From assembly GCA_949825045.1 (NCBI GenBank), contig OX463827.1, positions 5,974,501 through 6,038,500 of the forward strand: 64,000 nucleotides of DNA. The letters run 5' to 3'. The notes under the pieces are model-generated. The model worked only from the letters and a program-made list of their open reading frames with translations. It was not told the origin of the DNA and did no database searches. Position 1 is the stretch's first letter; each line of letters starts with the position of its first letter. This DNA is from Argyresthia goedartella. Lineage: Eukaryota; Arthropoda; Insecta; Lepidoptera; Argyresthiidae. The translations under genes and the position numbers were made by a program. Below are positions 63,941 through 64,000 of the stretch, in pieces.

Positions 63941-64000
63941 CTGCAAGTAAAAGAGAAAGGTTGCAATTCCAATGCATCGAACGCACCATAGTTACGACGT

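Overview
The window looks like nuclear DNA of an insect, most likely a moth or butterfly. It is AT-rich and has no operon-like gene packing. It carries DD34D and DD37D mariners, Jockey/CR1-like and RTE-like LINE debris, several tRNA-headed SINE families, a Helentron-type helicase fragment and a short interstitial TTAGG tract (the insect telomere unit). TAGGTAGGTACCTACCTA-type words recur throughout. Order-level assignment is inference from repeat style; no host marker gene was seen.

No complete host gene was recognised. There are two weak candidates for host sequence: a minus-strand exon at the right edge (63690-63940, with a good 3' splice site) and a GC-rich island near 49.48-49.59 kb. Almost all protein-like sequence belongs to transposons, and only one open reading frame (mariner transposase, 52997-54037) looks intact.

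Layout. 0-12 kb: LINE endonuclease fragment, MITEs, a decayed DD34D mariner with a MITE inside it, and two TIR elements. 12-21 kb: Jockey-like LINE copies, an inverted pair of LINE tails and a palindromic repeat. 22-27.5 kb: one LINE split by a 1.9-kb Helentron remnant that itself holds a 480-bp palindrome. 27.8-29.5 kb: a hAT remnant containing a MITE whose centre is telomeric repeat. 31.6-33.2 kb: a truncated LINE inside a MITE. 33-43 kb: mostly unassigned DNA with two TIR elements. 43.6-44.5 kb: an inverted dimer of a palindromic repeat. 45.0-46.1 kb: a MITE with a clean 9-bp duplication and a 37-bp minisatellite. 48-52 kb: hairpins, SINEs and an odd motif array. 52.2-55.4 kb: a TIR element carrying the intact mariner and a 78-bp perfect palindrome. 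55.6-63.2 kb: LINE and SINE nests, and a second mariner copy that has lost its first catalytic aspartate.

The most unusual signal is a roughly 95-bp core module shared by at least seven MITE copies in this window. It contains a hairpin with a conserved loop and differing but still pairing stem bases. It sits inside elements whose terminal inverted repeats differ (three TIR types), which suggests that an internal module has been exchanged between, or retained by, unrelated ends. All boundaries were read by eye and may be off by a few bases.
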